Origin: Xanthobacteraceae bacterium
GTDB lineage: Bacteria; Pseudomonadota; Alphaproteobacteria; Rhizobiales; Xanthobacteraceae
Assembly: GCA_030037895.1 (NCBI GenBank)
Contig: JASHPW010000080.1
Span: forward strand, 1-45,305
Reading direction: 5' to 3'
Length of the DNA stretch: 45,305 bases
Shown here: piece after piece, positions 1-10,270 of the stretch
How positions within the stretch are numbered: position 1 is the first letter of the stretch
Layout of the letters: every line of letters starts with the position of its first letter
Program-made: the position numbers and the translations under genes
The notes under the pieces: generated by a model
Database searches by the model: none
Seen by the model: the letters and a program-made list of their open reading frames with translations, nothing else
Told to the model about the DNA's origin: nothing

Positions 1-368
1 ACATCCATGGCCTGGGTGGTGACGTTGAGAAGGTGCGAGAGGAGCCGGCCGATCTCGCAATAGAGTACGCGGATCAGCTGCGCCCGCCTCGGAATGGCAA
101 CGCCGAGGAGCTTCTCCGCGGCCAGGCAGAACGCGTGTTCCTGGTTGATCGGCGCGACGTAGTCGGGGCGGTCGAAATAGGGAATCGCCTGCAGATAGGT
201 CTTGTGCTCGATCAGTTTTTCGGTGCCGCGGTGCAGGAGCCCGATATGCGGGTCCACGCGCTCCACCACCTCGCCGTCGAGTTCGAGGACGAGGCGCAGC
301 ACGCCGTGCGCCGCGGGATGTTGCGGCCCGAAATTGATGGTGAAGTTGCGGGCAGCGGTTTCGGTCAT
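1..368 (-). CDS. nuoD: NADH-quinone oxidoreductase subunit D, N-terminal part (truncated by window edge)
   Basis: This is the 49-kDa-type subunit of respiratory complex I, part of the peripheral arm that forms the quinone pocket together with NuoB. About 122 residues are visible. They start [20 protein letters not shown] and continue with the family-typical [24 protein letters not shown] and YFDRLDYV segments. The ATG at 368 is chosen because the conserved GPQHPAAHG motif follows within 15 residues, as is usual. The rest of the gene lies beyond position 1. It is the last visible gene of the minus-strand operon nuoA-nuoB-nuoC-thioesterase-nuoD, with only 32 bases separating it from the thioesterase gene. 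Family assignment is secure. Confidence 0.95.
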   Translation of the reverse strand, partial: MTETAARNFTINFGPQHPAAHGVLRLVLELDGEVVERVDPHIGLLHRGTEKLIEHKTYLQAIPYFDRPDYVAPINQEHAFCLAAEKLLGVAIPRRAQLIRVLYCEIGRLLSHLLNVTTQAMD

Positions 369-389
369 GGTGGGGCTTCGATTACCCTG

Positions 390-430
390 TTCGCCATTTG
401 CTATCGGCTATTCGCCATTTGCAATTCGCC
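390..430. repeat. Short direct repeat (TTCGCCATTTGC, two copies)
   Basis: Two identical 12-base copies lie at 390-401 and 411-422, nine bases apart, followed by a partial copy (AATTCGCC) at 423-430. The repeat covers the stop codon of the thioesterase gene and supplies its last few codons, as well as part of the spacer before nuoD. It is seen directly. Whether it belongs to a genome-wide family cannot be judged from one window. Confidence 0.7.
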
Positions 431-847
431 CGCTTTCGCGGTCTTGGCCGCGACCCGGGCGTTGAACTTGTCCCAGACGACAACGAAGCGTTCGTGACGG
501 CCTTCGCCGATCAGATCGATGCCGTCGTGCGCCTTGACCTTGAAGACCACGCGCTGGCCGACGACTTCGGCGCATTCGGCATCGACCGTCACCGTCATGC
601 CGGGAGGCGTCGCGGCCAGGTGACTCACATCGACATGGACGCCGAGGCTGCCTTCGCCCGGGTCGAGATGCGGGGCGAGCAGCTCGGTGCATGTCCATTC
701 CATCAGCACGATCATATAGCCGGTGGCAAAAACCTTCGGCATCGCCGCGATCAGGGGCGATTCGGGATAGGTGTAGGGGACGGTCTTGTTCTCCGGCACC
801 TTGTAAGCGAGGCGATGGGTGAGGCCGGGCTTGAGCGTCGGTTTCAT
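401..847 (-). CDS. FlK-like hotdog-fold thioesterase inserted in the nuo operon
   Basis: A 148-residue single-domain protein of the thioesterase family related to fluoroacetyl-CoA thioesterase FlK. Conserved features are the block around residues 43-56 ([14 protein letters not shown]) and [18 protein letters not shown] at 69-86. Thr43, Glu50 and His76 sit at or next to the positions of the FlK catalytic residues (Thr42, Glu50, His76). It should hydrolyse an acyl-CoA or similar thioester; the substrate is unknown, and fluoroacetyl-CoA itself is not implied. The ATG at 847 lies 13 bases after nuoC and gives the usual family length. An in-frame ATG further upstream would overlap nuoC and lacks homology. 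It sits between nuoC and nuoD, so it is probably co-transcribed with complex I. Its last residues come from a short direct repeat. Confidence 0.85.
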   Translation of the reverse strand: MKPTLKPGLTHRLAYKVPENKTVPYTYPESPLIAAMPKVFATGYMIVLMEWTCTELLAPHLDPGEGSLGVHVDVSHLAATPPGMTVTVDAECAEVVGQRVVFKVKAHDGIDLIGEGRHERFVVVWDKFNARVAAKTAKAGELQMANSR

Positions 848-860
848 TTCGAGCCTTTTC

Positions 861-1493
861 TCACGATTCTTGCCCGCCGCGGCCGCCGCCCATCTTTGCC
901 GCCTTCTCATCGCCCGGCAGCAGGTAATCCGTGCCTTCCCAGGGCGAGAGGAAATCGAAATTGCGGAATTCCTGGGCAAGCCGCACCGGCGCGTAAACCA
1001 CGCGCTTGAGCTCGTCGTCGTAGCGCACCTCGACGAAGCCGGTGAGCGGAAAATCCTTGCGCAGCGGATGGCCCTCGAAGCCGTAATCGGTGAGCAGGCG
1101 GCGCATGTCCGGATGGCCGGTGAAGACGACGCCGTAGAGGTCGTAGGTCTCGCGCTCGAACCAATTGGCGCCGGGGAAGACCTCGATGATCGAGGGCACC
1201 GGCGTTCCTTCGTCGGTCTCCGCCTTCACGCGGATGCGCACATTGCGCTTGGGCGACAGCAGATGATAGACGACGTCGAAGCGTCGCTCCCGGCCCGGCC
1301 AATCGACGGCGGTGATATCGACGATATTCCAGAACAGGCAACGCGGGTCGTCGCGCAGAAAGCGCATGACCGCGACGATGTCGCTCGCCTGCGCGGTTAT
1401 CATCAGCTCGCGAAAGGCGATCGAATAGCCCTCGACCGCGGGAGTAAGCGCATCAGCGATGGTCCGGCCGAGAGTATCGAGTGTCTCATCCAT
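861..1493 (-). CDS. nuoC: NADH-quinone oxidoreductase subunit C
   Basis: The 30-kDa-type subunit of complex I, a soluble protein of the peripheral arm next to NuoD. The 210-residue product carries the family signature [20 protein letters not shown] followed by [20 protein letters not shown], and ends in a glycine-rich tail typical of alphaproteobacterial NuoC. The ATG at 1493 starts MDETLDTLG and lies two bases after the nuoB stop. The reading frame is open further upstream, but only as an overlap with nuoB. NuoC is a separate subunit here, not fused to NuoD as in enterobacteria. Confidence 0.96.
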   Translation of the reverse strand: MDETLDTLGRTIADALTPAVEGYSIAFRELMITAQASDIVAVMRFLRDDPRCLFWNIVDITAVDWPGRERRFDVVYHLLSPKRNVRIRVKAETDEGTPVPSIIEVFPGANWFERETYDLYGVVFTGHPDMRRLLTDYGFEGHPLRKDFPLTGFVEVRYDDELKRVVYAPVRLAQEFRNFDFLSPWEGTDYLLPGDEKAAKMGGGRGGQES

Positions 1494-1495
1494 CT

Positions 1496-2068
1496 TCAGC
1501 GTTCGATCGTGGCGGTGCGGCGGATTTTCTTCTGCAGCAGGAGCACGCCGTAGAGCAACGCCTCGGCGGTCGGCGGACAGCCGGGCACGTAGATATCGAC
1601 CGGGACGATGCGGTCGCAGCCGCGCACGACCGAATAGGAATAATGGTAATAGCCGCCGCCGTTGGCGCACGAGCCCATGGAAATCACGTAGCGCGGCTCC
1701 GGCATCTGGTCGTAGACCTTGCGCAACGCCGGAGCCATTTTGTTGGTCAGCGTGCCGGCGACGATCATCACGTCCGACTGGCGCGGCGAGGCGCGCGGGG
1801 CGACGCCGAAGCGCTCGATGTCGTAGCGCGGCATCGCCACCTGCATCATCTCGATCGCGCAGCAGGCGAGCCCAAACGTCATCCACATGAGCGAGCCGGT
1901 GCGCGCCCAGGCGATGAGGTCGTCCGCCGCCGCGACCAGGAATCCCTTGTCGGCAAGCTCGCCGTTGAGGTCGGCAAAGAACGGATCATTGGCGCGCGCC
2001 GGCGTGACGGCGCGCGCGGCGACCATATCCCGGCCCGGCGCAACGATCGCAGGTTCGCTCAATTCCAT
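1496..2068 (-). CDS. nuoB: NADH-quinone oxidoreductase subunit B (cluster N2 subunit)
   Basis: The PSST-type subunit that holds iron-sulfur cluster N2, the last electron carrier before quinone. The 190-residue protein has the four expected cluster ligands: the adjacent pair Cys69-Cys70 in [11 protein letters not shown], Cys134 in [11 protein letters not shown] and Cys164 in [11 protein letters not shown]. The ATG at 2068 overlaps the end of nuoA (the sequence GAATGGAATTGA holds both the nuoB start and the nuoA stop), which suggests translational coupling. A further ATG seven codons upstream lies inside nuoA and is less likely. All catalytic features are intact. Confidence 0.97.
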   Translation of the reverse strand: MELSEPAIVAPGRDMVAARAVTPARANDPFFADLNGELADKGFLVAAADDLIAWARTGSLMWMTFGLACCAIEMMQVAMPRYDIERFGVAPRASPRQSDVMIVAGTLTNKMAPALRKVYDQMPEPRYVISMGSCANGGGYYHYSYSVVRGCDRIVPVDIYVPGCPPTAEALLYGVLLLQKKIRRTATIER

Positions 2069-2436
2069 TCGAGCGCTCCCTTCTTCCACTCATAGATAAA
2101 CCCGATCGTGAGCACCGCAAGAAACACCATCACCGAGCAATAGCCGAACAAACCTATATCTTTGGACGCCGTAACCCAGGGAAAAAAGAAAGCGATTTCG
2201 ACATCGAAAATGATGAGCAAGATGGCAACGAGATAGTAGCGGACGTCGAATTTCATGCGCGCGTCGTCGAAGGCGTTGAAGCCGCACTCGTAGGCGGAGA
2301 GCTTTTCCGAATCGGGTTGCTTGTAGGCGACCACGAAAGCCGAAAGGAGAAGCGCCACGCCGATCACGGCCGCGACCGCCACGAACACGACGAGCGGAAG
2401 ATAGGCGAGCAGCAATTGATTGAGCGACTGAGTCAT
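2059..2436 (-). CDS. nuoA: NADH-quinone oxidoreductase subunit A
   Basis: A small membrane subunit of complex I, 125 residues, with three predicted transmembrane segments (about residues 10-34, 64-84 and 92-113). The conserved loop [20 protein letters not shown] and the motif [20 protein letters not shown] are both present. The Cys in the YECGF loop corresponds to the residue known from complex I active/deactive studies. It is the promoter-proximal gene of the nuo operon in this window. The intergenic stretch on its upstream side runs to the tRNA-Asp gene. Confidence 0.97.
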   Translation of the reverse strand: MTQSLNQLLLAYLPLVVFVAVAAVIGVALLLSAFVVAYKQPDSEKLSAYECGFNAFDDARMKFDVRYYLVAILLIIFDVEIAFFFPWVTASKDIGLFGYCSVMVFLAVLTIGFIYEWKKGALEWN

Positions 2437-2740
2437 CGGGCGCCACTTTGCTCGGCCATCACCGGACGGCGGCCTCCGTCGTCACCTCGGGAACATGCAC
2501 CCCAGCAACGCGGTTCCGTCCGCGCCGAAACCGTGCCGATTTGCCCCAAATCGCTGCGGATGGCGCTGAAAAATCGAAGCGAGGCGACCCTTAGCGCAGT
2601 GCACAAAAAGGCGCAAGATAACCCCTCGCGCCGATGTCGGCGCTGCGCCGGGACGGAAGACAGAGTCGACATCACGCGCCCCAGGCGGCGGCGAATCGCA
2701 CCGGCAATGGAGAGCTAAATACTTGAAATCATGGAAATCA
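2437..2740. other. Intergenic region between nuoA and tRNA-Asp
   Basis: No convincing gene is present; the short open frames here show no domain and no good ribosome-binding site. The nuoA promoter should lie in this region. On the minus strand a weak candidate is TTGCGC (2611-2616) and CTAAGG (2589-2594) with 16 bases between them. This is only a pattern match, and no start site can be fixed from the sequence. Confidence 0.35.
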
Positions 2741-2818
2741 TGGCGGGAGCGACGGGGCTCGAACCCGCGACCTTCGGCGTGACAGGCCGACGCTCTAAAC
2801 CAACTGAGCTACGCCCCC
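2741..2818 (-). tRNA. tRNA-Asp (GTC)
   Basis: A complete cloverleaf of 78 bases including an encoded CCA (minus-strand 3' end at 2741). The acceptor GGGGGCG pairs with CGCTCCC, the D-arm is TAGCTCAGTTGGTTTAGAGCG, and the T-loop GGTTCGAGCC is present. The anticodon stem TCGGC/GCCGA encloses loop CTGTCAC with anticodon GTC. Confidence 0.97.
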
Positions 2819-3051
2819 GGGGCGCGGTGCGCAGTTAAGGCCCACGTCCCCGCAAGTCAAGAATTGCGGCCCAAAATGGGCGCCATGGGCTTGCCTTGCA
2901 CGCGCCACAGAGTGAGCGAAGATACCGGGGCAAGCGCGAAAACATCGGTGGAATCGGCAAAACAAGCGTGGTCAGCCGCAGCCGAATCGTCTAACTCGTT
3001 GGCGGTGAGCGGCGCTTTTCGCCCCGCTACTGCTTCATTGAGGAGGATTCA

Positions 3052-3345
3052 ATGGCAGCCAAATCAACTGCTACGGTGACGTTGAAGCATCTCGCGGCGA
3101 GCCTCGCGGAGGACAACGAGCTTTCGAAAAAACAGGCGGAAGCCATTCTTGGCGGTCTGGTCGGCCAAATCGTCAAGCACCTCAAAAAGGGCGAGCGCAT
3201 TCGCATCGGCGGCCTTGGCATCCTGCAAGTGAGGAAGCGCGCCGCGCGCATGGGCCGCAATCCGGCCACCGGCGAAGCCATCCAGATCAAGGCGAGCAAG
3301 AAGGTCGCCTTCCGCGCCTCGAAGGAACTTAAGGAAGCGATCTGA
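3052..3345 (+). CDS. HU-family DNA-binding protein
   Basis: A 97-residue HU/IHF-family nucleoid protein. It has the helical dimer core (about residues 8-45, KHLAASLAEDNELSKKQAEA), the segment ERIRIGGLGILQVRKRAARM leading into the DNA-gripping beta arm, and the arm-tip motif GRNPATGEAIQIKASKKVAF, whose Arg-Asn-Pro intercalates into bent DNA in this family. The C-terminal helix FRASKELKEAI is intact. A strong ribosome-binding site, AGGAGG at 3041-3046, lies five bases before the ATG and fixes the start. It stands alone between two tRNA genes. The motif GRNPATGE points to HU rather than IHF, but paralogue identity (hupA or hupB) cannot be decided. Confidence 0.95.
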   Translation: MAAKSTATVTLKHLAASLAEDNELSKKQAEAILGGLVGQIVKHLKKGERIRIGGLGILQVRKRAARMGRNPATGEAIQIKASKKVAFRASKELKEAI

Positions 3346-3428
3346 GAACAGACGACAGGCAACGGACGGCTGATAGCGGACGGGTCGATCTTTCCGGCGT
3401 CGGTCTTCCGTCGTCTGTCCTCTGATAA

Positions 3429-3504
3429 TGGTGGGCGGTGACGGATTCGAACCGCCGACATCCTGCGTGTAAAGCAGACGCTCTACCAGCTGAGCTAACC
3501 GCCC
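3429..3504 (-). tRNA. tRNA-Val (TAC)
   Basis: A complete 76-base tRNA with encoded CCA at 3429-3431. The acceptor GGGCGGT pairs with ACCGCCC. The anticodon stem TCTGC/GCAGG closes, apart from its outer pair, around loop TTTACAC with anticodon TAC. The T-arm GGCGGTTCGAATCCGTC is normal. Confidence 0.97.
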
Positions 3505-3644
3505 TCGCAGCGAGATTTATCGCCGCAAGGCGTTGGCGCGCAAGGGCGAGTTGCACAGGCCGGCATCGTTCTCATGACGCGGCTGCAAAAAATGTGCGAT
3601 AGTTTCTCTACTCAGCGCGGCCAGCTGAAGGCCACGGGGAAGCC

Positions 3645-3923
3645 ATGCCACCCAAGTTCGTGTTCATGATCGCGCTGCTGCTGACCCCGGCAACGGCAGC
3701 GTTCGCGCAAACGTTCCCGCCGCAGCCCGCGCCGCCGGCCAACCCGATGCTGGAAGGCAATCAGCAGGAACGGCAGGCCTGCGCGCCGGACGTGGTCAAG
3801 TATTGTCAACATCAATTAAACGTCAATGCGCAAGACACGTTGGCCATTCTCAACTGTCTGCAAACGAACAGGCCGAATATCAGCGCCGCCTGCCGCACCG
3901 TGCTGGCAAATCACGGGCAGTAA
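3645..3923 (+). CDS. Small secreted protein with cysteine-rich repeat
   Basis: A 92-residue protein with a signal peptide (residues 1-21, cleavage after ATAAFA) followed by a proline-rich linker (FPPQPAPPANP). The mature part holds four cysteines (46, 54, 71, 83) in the pattern ACAPDVVKYC, AILNCLQ, SAACRTVL. This pattern resembles the cysteine-rich repeat found in small exported alphaproteobacterial proteins and in eukaryotic Golgi apparatus protein 1. The four cysteines could form two disulfides in the periplasm. Its biological role is unknown. The gene stands alone after tRNA-Val, with an ATG at 3645 and a weak GGGGAAG upstream. Confidence 0.8.
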   Translation: MPPKFVFMIALLLTPATAAFAQTFPPQPAPPANPMLEGNQQERQACAPDVVKYCQHQLNVNAQDTLAILNCLQTNRPNISAACRTVLANHGQ

Positions 3924-3968
3924 CAGCGGCCGGCGCGGCGGCAACTCAAGTCGCGCCCGGCGCGGACC

Positions 3969-4178
3969 TCACCTGCTTTGTGACGACTGCACCTCGATCG
4001 CCGCTTCGTCGTCGGTCCGCCGTTCCGTGCCGGTTTCACCCCGCGCGACGTGCTCGGCGAGCCGCATCCACGATTGCGCCAGGGTCAACCACAGCGCCTT
4101 GTCACTGTCCTCGCCCGCGGCCTGCGCCATCGCGACGCATCGTTCAGCGTACTTTCGATGATCCTGAATGGTCCCCAT
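3969..4178 (-). CDS. Small alphaproteobacterial protein of unknown function
   Basis: About 69 residues, with no signal peptide and no transmembrane segment. The N-terminal half (IQDHRKYAERCVAMAQAAGE followed by DKALWLTLAQSWMRLAEHV) is amphipathic helix and resembles a family of short uncharacterised rhizobial proteins with a KYAExC-LAQSWxxLA layout. The tail is acidic, polar and probably disordered. Two ATG codons are adjacent (4181 and 4178). It is convergent with the cysteine-rich protein gene, 45 bases away. The family resemblance is from memory and no function is proposed. Confidence 0.65.
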   Translation of the reverse strand: MGTIQDHRKYAERCVAMAQAAGEDSDKALWLTLAQSWMRLAEHVARGETGTERRTDDEAAIEVQSSQSR

Positions 4179-4391
4179 CACACGCCATCCCCGACTGACT
4201 CAACACGGCGCGGAATAGAAGCGGCAAGTGCGGCAGAGAAGCGATCATCGGATGACCGAACGCGGGCCTCATCGGCGCCAATCAAGGCAGTGGACCCTTC
4301 GGCGCTTGGCGGCGGGGCCATGGTCCCGGCATTCAATTCCGCGCGCGAGCCGGCGTTGGCGGCTGTCGCCCGCGCGTGCTACCGAGACACC

Positions 4392-4898
4392 ATGCCCGTG
4401 CTGACGCTGACCGAAGCTGCCGCGCTGCTGCCGCCGCGCGGCGCGCTGATCGGTCTTGATCTCGGCAGCAAGACGATCGGCGTCGCCGCGAGCGACCCGG
4501 ACCGCCGCTTGGCGGCGCCGGTCGAGACCATCGCGCGCAAACGCTTCAACCGCGATGCCGAGCGCCTGTTCGCGCTCGCCGCCGAGCGCCGCGCCGTCGG
4601 TTTTGTGCTCGGCCTGCCGGTCAACATGGACGGCACGGAAGGCCCGCGGGCGCAAGGAACGCGCGCCTTCGCCCGCCAGCTTGCGGCGCTCACGGCGCTG
4701 CCGATCGCGCTGTGGGACGAGAGGCTATCGACCGCGGCGGTCGAACGCGCGCTGATCGCCGCCGATGCGAGCCGGAGCAAGCGCAAGGCCGTGATCGACC
4801 AGCACGCCGCTGCCTACATTTTGCAAGGCGCGCTCGACCGGCTGGCGCGCAACGGCGCGGCTCTCATTCATCCCGCCCCGCGCCGTGGGGAAGGATGA
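4392..4898 (+). CDS. ruvX: Putative pre-16S rRNA nuclease / RuvX (YqgF family)
   Basis: A 168-residue RNase H-fold protein of the YqgF/RuvX family, implicated in maturation of the 16S rRNA 5' end and annotated historically as a Holliday junction resolvase. Motifs are GLDLGSKTIGVAASDP (catalytic Asp23), GFVLGLPVNMDGTEGPRA, LWDERLSTAAVE and DQHAAAYILQGALD (the DxxAA metal-site motif). The ATG at 4392 is chosen because homology starts about 18 residues later. The frame is open upstream without recognisable sequence. In related genomes ruvX lies near pyrB; here an acyl-CoA dehydrogenase gene on the other strand separates them. Confidence 0.93.
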   Translation: MPVLTLTEAAALLPPRGALIGLDLGSKTIGVAASDPDRRLAAPVETIARKRFNRDAERLFALAAERRAVGFVLGLPVNMDGTEGPRAQGTRAFARQLAALTALPIALWDERLSTAAVERALIAADASRSKRKAVIDQHAAAYILQGALDRLARNGAALIHPAPRRGEG

Positions 4899-4904
4899 CG
4901 CGGA

Positions 4905-6545
4905 TTATTCCGGCAGCGCCCGCTGCAACAGAAGCTCGGACGTGGTGCCGTCAATGCCATCGGCGGCATAAAGGGCTGCGTGCGAGCGGTGCAAGCGCGT
5001 CTGCACGAACGCATCCGTGACGGCAGGCGGAGCGTTTGCCGCGAGTGCGGCCGCAGCCGCCAGCGCGGCAAGTCTGCCGACCGTAATGCGTGCGGCGCTT
5101 TCGCTTGCCAACTCGCGCTTGGGTTCGACGCGCGTCGCCTTTGTGCCGGTTCCTCGCGCGGCCTCGCCCGTCAGCCTATCAAAGAGATCGAGCGCTTCTT
5201 TGTCGCGGTCGAGCGCACGAAGGACGTCGAGGCACATCACATTGCCGGAGCCTTCCCAGATGGCATTGACCGGCGCCTCGCGATAAAGCCGCGGCAAGAC
5301 GCTTTCCTCGACATAGCCGTTGCCGCCGAGGCATTCCATAGCCTCGTAGATGAAGGCCGGCGCGGTCTTGCAAACCCAATATTTGGCCGCCGGCGTGACC
5401 AAACGGGCATAGGCGGCCTCGCGCGGATCAGTGGCGGCGCGATCGAACGCACGCGCAAGCCGCATCGAGAGCGCGAGCGCGCCCTCCACTTCGAGCGCCA
5501 GATCGGCCAACACCGCGCGCATCATCGGCTGGTCGTACAGATGTTTCTGGAACACGGTGCGATGGCGACAATGGTGCACCGCCTGCGCCAACGCCATGCG
5601 CATGAAACCGGCCGAAGCAAGCGCGCAATCGAGGCGCGTCAACTGCACCATCTGGATGATGGTGCGCACCCCTGCCCCCTCCTCGCCGACGCGCCAGGCG
5701 AACGCTTCGGCAAATTCGACTTCGCTCGACGCGTTGGACCGGTTGCCGAGCTTGTCCTTGAGGCGCTGCAACCGCAGCGCATTGACCGAGCCGTCGGGCC
5801 GGAAGCGCGGCAGGAAGAAACAGCTGAGCCCGCCGGGCGCCTGGGCAAGCACCAGAAAGGCGTCGCACATCGGCGCGGAGAGGAACCATTTGTGACCGGT
5901 GATCGCGTAATGATCTCCGGTGGGAGTCGCGGCCGTGGTGTTGGCGCGCACGTCGGTGCCGCCCTGCTTCTCGGTCATGCCCATGCCGAGCGTCATGCCC
6001 AATTTTTCCCACCATGGCCGGAAGGTGGAGTCGTAGGCGGTGGTAACGACCTTGGGCGCCACTTGCGCGCGAAGCGCCGGTTCGGCCGCGAGCGCCGCGA
6101 GCGCGGCGCGCGTCATGGTGATCGGGCAGAGGTGCCCGCTCTCGATCTGCGCCGCCATGTAATAGCGCGCCGCCCGCGCCACCTCGGCCGGCGGCGCGGC
6201 GCGGGTGCCGGACCGCGTCCAGGTCGACGCATGCAGGCCGGCGGCGACGCTCGCCCGCATCAGATCGTGATAGGCCGGATGGAATTCCACGGTGTCGCGG
6301 CGGAAGCCCTTGGCGTCGAAGGTCTGGAGCTTCGGCGGGTTCTCGTTGGCACGGCGCGCCAGCGCCGACATATCGGCCGTTCCCCAGTGTCGGCCGAAGG
6401 CGGACAGTGCGGCCGCGTCATCGGCCGCGCCGTTCGCTTCGACCGCTTCGATCAGGGGCGCATCGCTCGAAAACAGATCGACGTTCTCATAAGGCGGCGA
6501 CTGATTGAGAACCTCGTGCGTGTCCAAGCGCAAACCGGCGGTCAT
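4905..6545 (-). CDS. AidB-like acyl-CoA dehydrogenase
   Basis: A 546-residue flavoprotein of the acyl-CoA dehydrogenase superfamily, closest in layout to AidB. The N-terminal motif HEVLNQSPPYENVDLFSSDA and the following NPPKLQTFDAKGFRRDTVEF-like segment match the AidB N-terminal domain. The FAD-binding middle region has GMGMTEKQGGTDVRANTT and ITGHKWFLSAPMCDAFLVLA. The C-terminal helical domain has AMECLGGNGYVEESVLPRLY and VNAIWEGSGNVMCLDVLRAL. In E. coli AidB is induced by alkylating agents and binds DNA; whether this homologue does so is unknown, and a role in acyl-CoA oxidation is equally possible. The start MTAGLRLDTHE at 6545 is preferred to an ATG eight codons earlier. It is convergent with ruvX and divergent from pyrB. 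Confidence 0.9.
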   Translation of the reverse strand: MTAGLRLDTHEVLNQSPPYENVDLFSSDAPLIEAVEANGAADDAAALSAFGRHWGTADMSALARRANENPPKLQTFDAKGFRRDTVEFHPAYHDLMRASVAAGLHASTWTRSGTRAAPPAEVARAARYYMAAQIESGHLCPITMTRAALAALAAEPALRAQVAPKVVTTAYDSTFRPWWEKLGMTLGMGMTEKQGGTDVRANTTAATPTGDHYAITGHKWFLSAPMCDAFLVLAQAPGGLSCFFLPRFRPDGSVNALRLQRLKDKLGNRSNASSEVEFAEAFAWRVGEEGAGVRTIIQMVQLTRLDCALASAGFMRMALAQAVHHCRHRTVFQKHLYDQPMMRAVLADLALEVEGALALSMRLARAFDRAATDPREAAYARLVTPAAKYWVCKTAPAFIYEAMECLGGNGYVEESVLPRLYREAPVNAIWEGSGNVMCLDVLRALDRDKEALDLFDRLTGEAARGTGTKATRVEPKRELASESAARITVGRLAALAAAAALAANAPPAVTDAFVQTRLHRSHAALYAADGIDGTTSELLLQRALPE

Positions 6546-6679
6546 GGCGTTCCCTCTGGATTCACGCATCCTAGCATGTCCCGTTGCGCAAGTTCCGGTG
6601 CATGGCCGGCCGATACGCCCAAGGCCAACGCAAAGCGGGCTTGCCGGGCCGCTCGAATTGGGCCTATAGCAGCGCTTTG

Positions 6680-8122
<1,443 letters not shown>

Positions 8123-8252
8123 GCGGATGTCGGTGGCGCGCCGGCGCGGTCACCCTCTCCTCCCGCGGCGGCAGGGAACGATTGATATGAGTGCGCCCTT
8201 GCGCTGATCTCGTCGAATGCCGCGCTGAAAAAGCTCTCGCCCGAGGCCACGC

Positions 8253-8891
8253 ATGATGCACGCGATCGACTGGTCGTCCGCGCCGCTGCCGGACTACGCC
8301 GCGGCCTTCATCTTCGGCTATCTCTGCGGGTCCGTTCCGTTCGGTGTCGTGCTGACGCGGCTTGCCGGCGGGCCGGACATCCGCGCCGTCGGCTCCGGCA
8401 ATATCGGCGCGACCAACGTATTGCGCACCGGCCGCAAGGGGCTCGCCGCCTTGACGCTTGCCGGCGACATGCTCAAGGGCACCGTCGCCGTCCTGCTGAT
8501 GTATCATTTCTTCGGTCACGGGCCGGCGATGGTCGCGGCGGTCGGCGCCTTCCTCGGCCATTTGTTTCCGGTTTGGCTGCGGTTTCGCGGCGGCAAGGGG
8601 GTGGCGACCTATATCGGCCTCCTTCTCGGCCTTGCTTGGCCTGCGGCCATCGCCTTCTGCGCGATCTGGCTCGCGGTCGCCGCGCTTGCCCGCTACTCAT
8701 CGCTTGCGGCCTTGATCGCCAGCGCGGCGACACCGGCCTTCCTGTGGTGGCACGGCGATCTGCCGGACGCGCAAGTGTTCGTGTTGCTGTCGATCCTGCT
8801 TTGGTTCATGCACCGTGCCAATATCTCCCGGCTTGTCCGCGGAACGGAGAGCAAGATCGGCGTCGGGTCAAAGGCCGCTCCGCCGTCCTGA
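8253..8891 (+). CDS. plsY: Glycerol-3-phosphate acyltransferase PlsY
   Basis: An inner-membrane acyltransferase that moves the acyl group from acyl phosphate to glycerol 3-phosphate, the first step of phospholipid synthesis. The 212-residue protein has several transmembrane segments and the three PlsY motifs: [11 protein letters not shown] near residue 28, [17 protein letters not shown] (47-63) and [17 protein letters not shown] (110-126). ATG codons are adjacent at 8253 and 8256. It lies 130 bases after pyrB and 75 bases before dprA, in the same order as in other rhizobia except that pyrC is absent between pyrB and plsY. Confidence 0.96.
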   Translation: MMHAIDWSSAPLPDYAAAFIFGYLCGSVPFGVVLTRLAGGPDIRAVGSGNIGATNVLRTGRKGLAALTLAGDMLKGTVAVLLMYHFFGHGPAMVAAVGAFLGHLFPVWLRFRGGKGVATYIGLLLGLAWPAAIAFCAIWLAVAALARYSSLAALIASAATPAFLWWHGDLPDAQVFVLLSILLWFMHRANISRLVRGTESKIGVGSKAAPPS

Positions 8892-8966
8892 CGGCTATCG
8901 CCTTTTCACCTCGCCGCGGGTTTGGGGCTATGCTGACCCGCGAACGCGACAGGCGCGGGGGGCGCG

Positions 8967-10097
8967 GTGGGCGAAGACAAGCAGGGTGTCCGCCTGACGG
9001 ACGAGCAGCGGATCGATTGGCTGCGATTGATCCGCAGCCAGAACGTCGGTCCGCGCACCTTTCGCGCGCTGGTCAATCATTTCGGCGGCGCGCGCGCCGC
9101 GCTCGAAGCGTTGCCTTCGCTCGCCCGACGCGGCGGGGCCGGCGCGGCTATGCAGGTGTGCGCGCGCGCGGACGCCGAGCGTGAAATCGCCGCCGCACAG
9201 AAGCTCGGCGTCACCTTCGTGGCGCTGGGCGAACCTGCCTATCCGCTGCGGCTGCAGATGATCGAGGACGCACCGCCCTTGATTGCGATCCGCGGGCAAG
9301 CTCCGGTTCTCGCTCTCCCGATGGTCGCGATCGTCGGCTCGCGCAACGCCTCGGGCGCGGGTACCAAATTCACGCAGCGGATCGCGCGCGAACTCGGCGA
9401 GGCCGGTTTTGCCATCGTTTCCGGGCTGGCGCGCGGCATCGATGCGGCGGCGCATCGCGCCAGCCTGCAAACCGGAACGATCGCCGTTCTCGCCGGCGGC
9501 CACGACCGCGTCTATCCAATCGAGCATGCGGACTTGCTCGACGAGATCATGGCTGCCGGTGCCGCGCTCTCCGAAATGCCGCTCGGCTGGGAGCCGCGCG
9601 GGCGCGATTTCCCGCGCCGGAACCGATTGATTTCCGGGTTGTCGCTCGGCGTCGTCATCGTCGAGGCCGCCAGGCGTTCGGGCTCGCTGATTACCGCGCG
9701 GTTTGCGCTCGAACAGGGCCGTGAAGTGTTTGCCGTTCCGGGCTCCCCGCTCGACCCGCGCGCCGAGGGCACCAATGGGCTCATCAAGCAGGGGGCGACG
9801 CCGGTGACCGAGACCGCCGATATCGTCTCCGTGCTGCAGCCGATCCTGGAGGGGAAGAAACTCCCGGCGCGGGAGCCGGAACCGCAACCGGCCGAAGGCG
9901 AATCTCGCGACGGCGCCGAGCCGGCGCCCGACGAACGCTCGCGCATCGTTGCCCTGCTCGGCCCGGCTCCGCTGCTGATCGACGACCTCGTGAGATTGTC
10001 GCAAAGCTCGCCGGCGGTGGTGCGGATGGTGCTGCTCGAACTTGAAATCGCCGGGCGCCTGGAACGCCATGGCGGCGGGCTGGTGTCGCTCGTTTAG
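8967..10097 (+). CDS. dprA: DNA-processing protein DprA (Smf)
   Basis: A 376-residue DprA protein, which binds incoming single-stranded DNA and loads RecA during natural transformation and is widespread in bacteria not known to be competent. The N-terminal region ([20 protein letters not shown]) is helix-hairpin-like. The Rossmann-like DprA core carries [37 protein letters not shown] and [20 protein letters not shown]. After a charged linker (residues 295-330) comes the C-terminal winged-helix domain ([20 protein letters not shown]). The start is a GTG at 8967, giving MGEDKQGV; no ATG lies near enough to the conserved N-terminus. Confidence 0.95.
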   Translation: MGEDKQGVRLTDEQRIDWLRLIRSQNVGPRTFRALVNHFGGARAALEALPSLARRGGAGAAMQVCARADAEREIAAAQKLGVTFVALGEPAYPLRLQMIEDAPPLIAIRGQAPVLALPMVAIVGSRNASGAGTKFTQRIARELGEAGFAIVSGLARGIDAAAHRASLQTGTIAVLAGGHDRVYPIEHADLLDEIMAAGAALSEMPLGWEPRGRDFPRRNRLISGLSLGVVIVEAARRSGSLITARFALEQGREVFAVPGSPLDPRAEGTNGLIKQGATPVTETADIVSVLQPILEGKKLPAREPEPQPAEGESRDGAEPAPDERSRIVALLGPAPLLIDDLVRLSQSSPAVVRMVLLELEIAGRLERHGGGLVSLV

Positions 10098-10270
10098 AGC
10101 AGCCGCGGGGTTCTTTCTCAGTGCAACCGCTCCGCTTCGGCGCAGATTTCGGGGCCATTTCGATTTCGAGCTGCGCGATCAGGAGCGGCGCTTCGGCATG
10201 ATTCCCGACGGTTATCCGCGCCGCGTGGTCCTCGACCGCATCGGAGTACGATAACGCCGGCCGGCTGTCC

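Noticed and set aside
3348..3418. Inverted 9-mers (ACAGACGAC / GTCGTCTGT) downstream of the HU gene as a terminator
   Set aside because: More than 50 bases between the arms and no T-run; at most a weak repeat.
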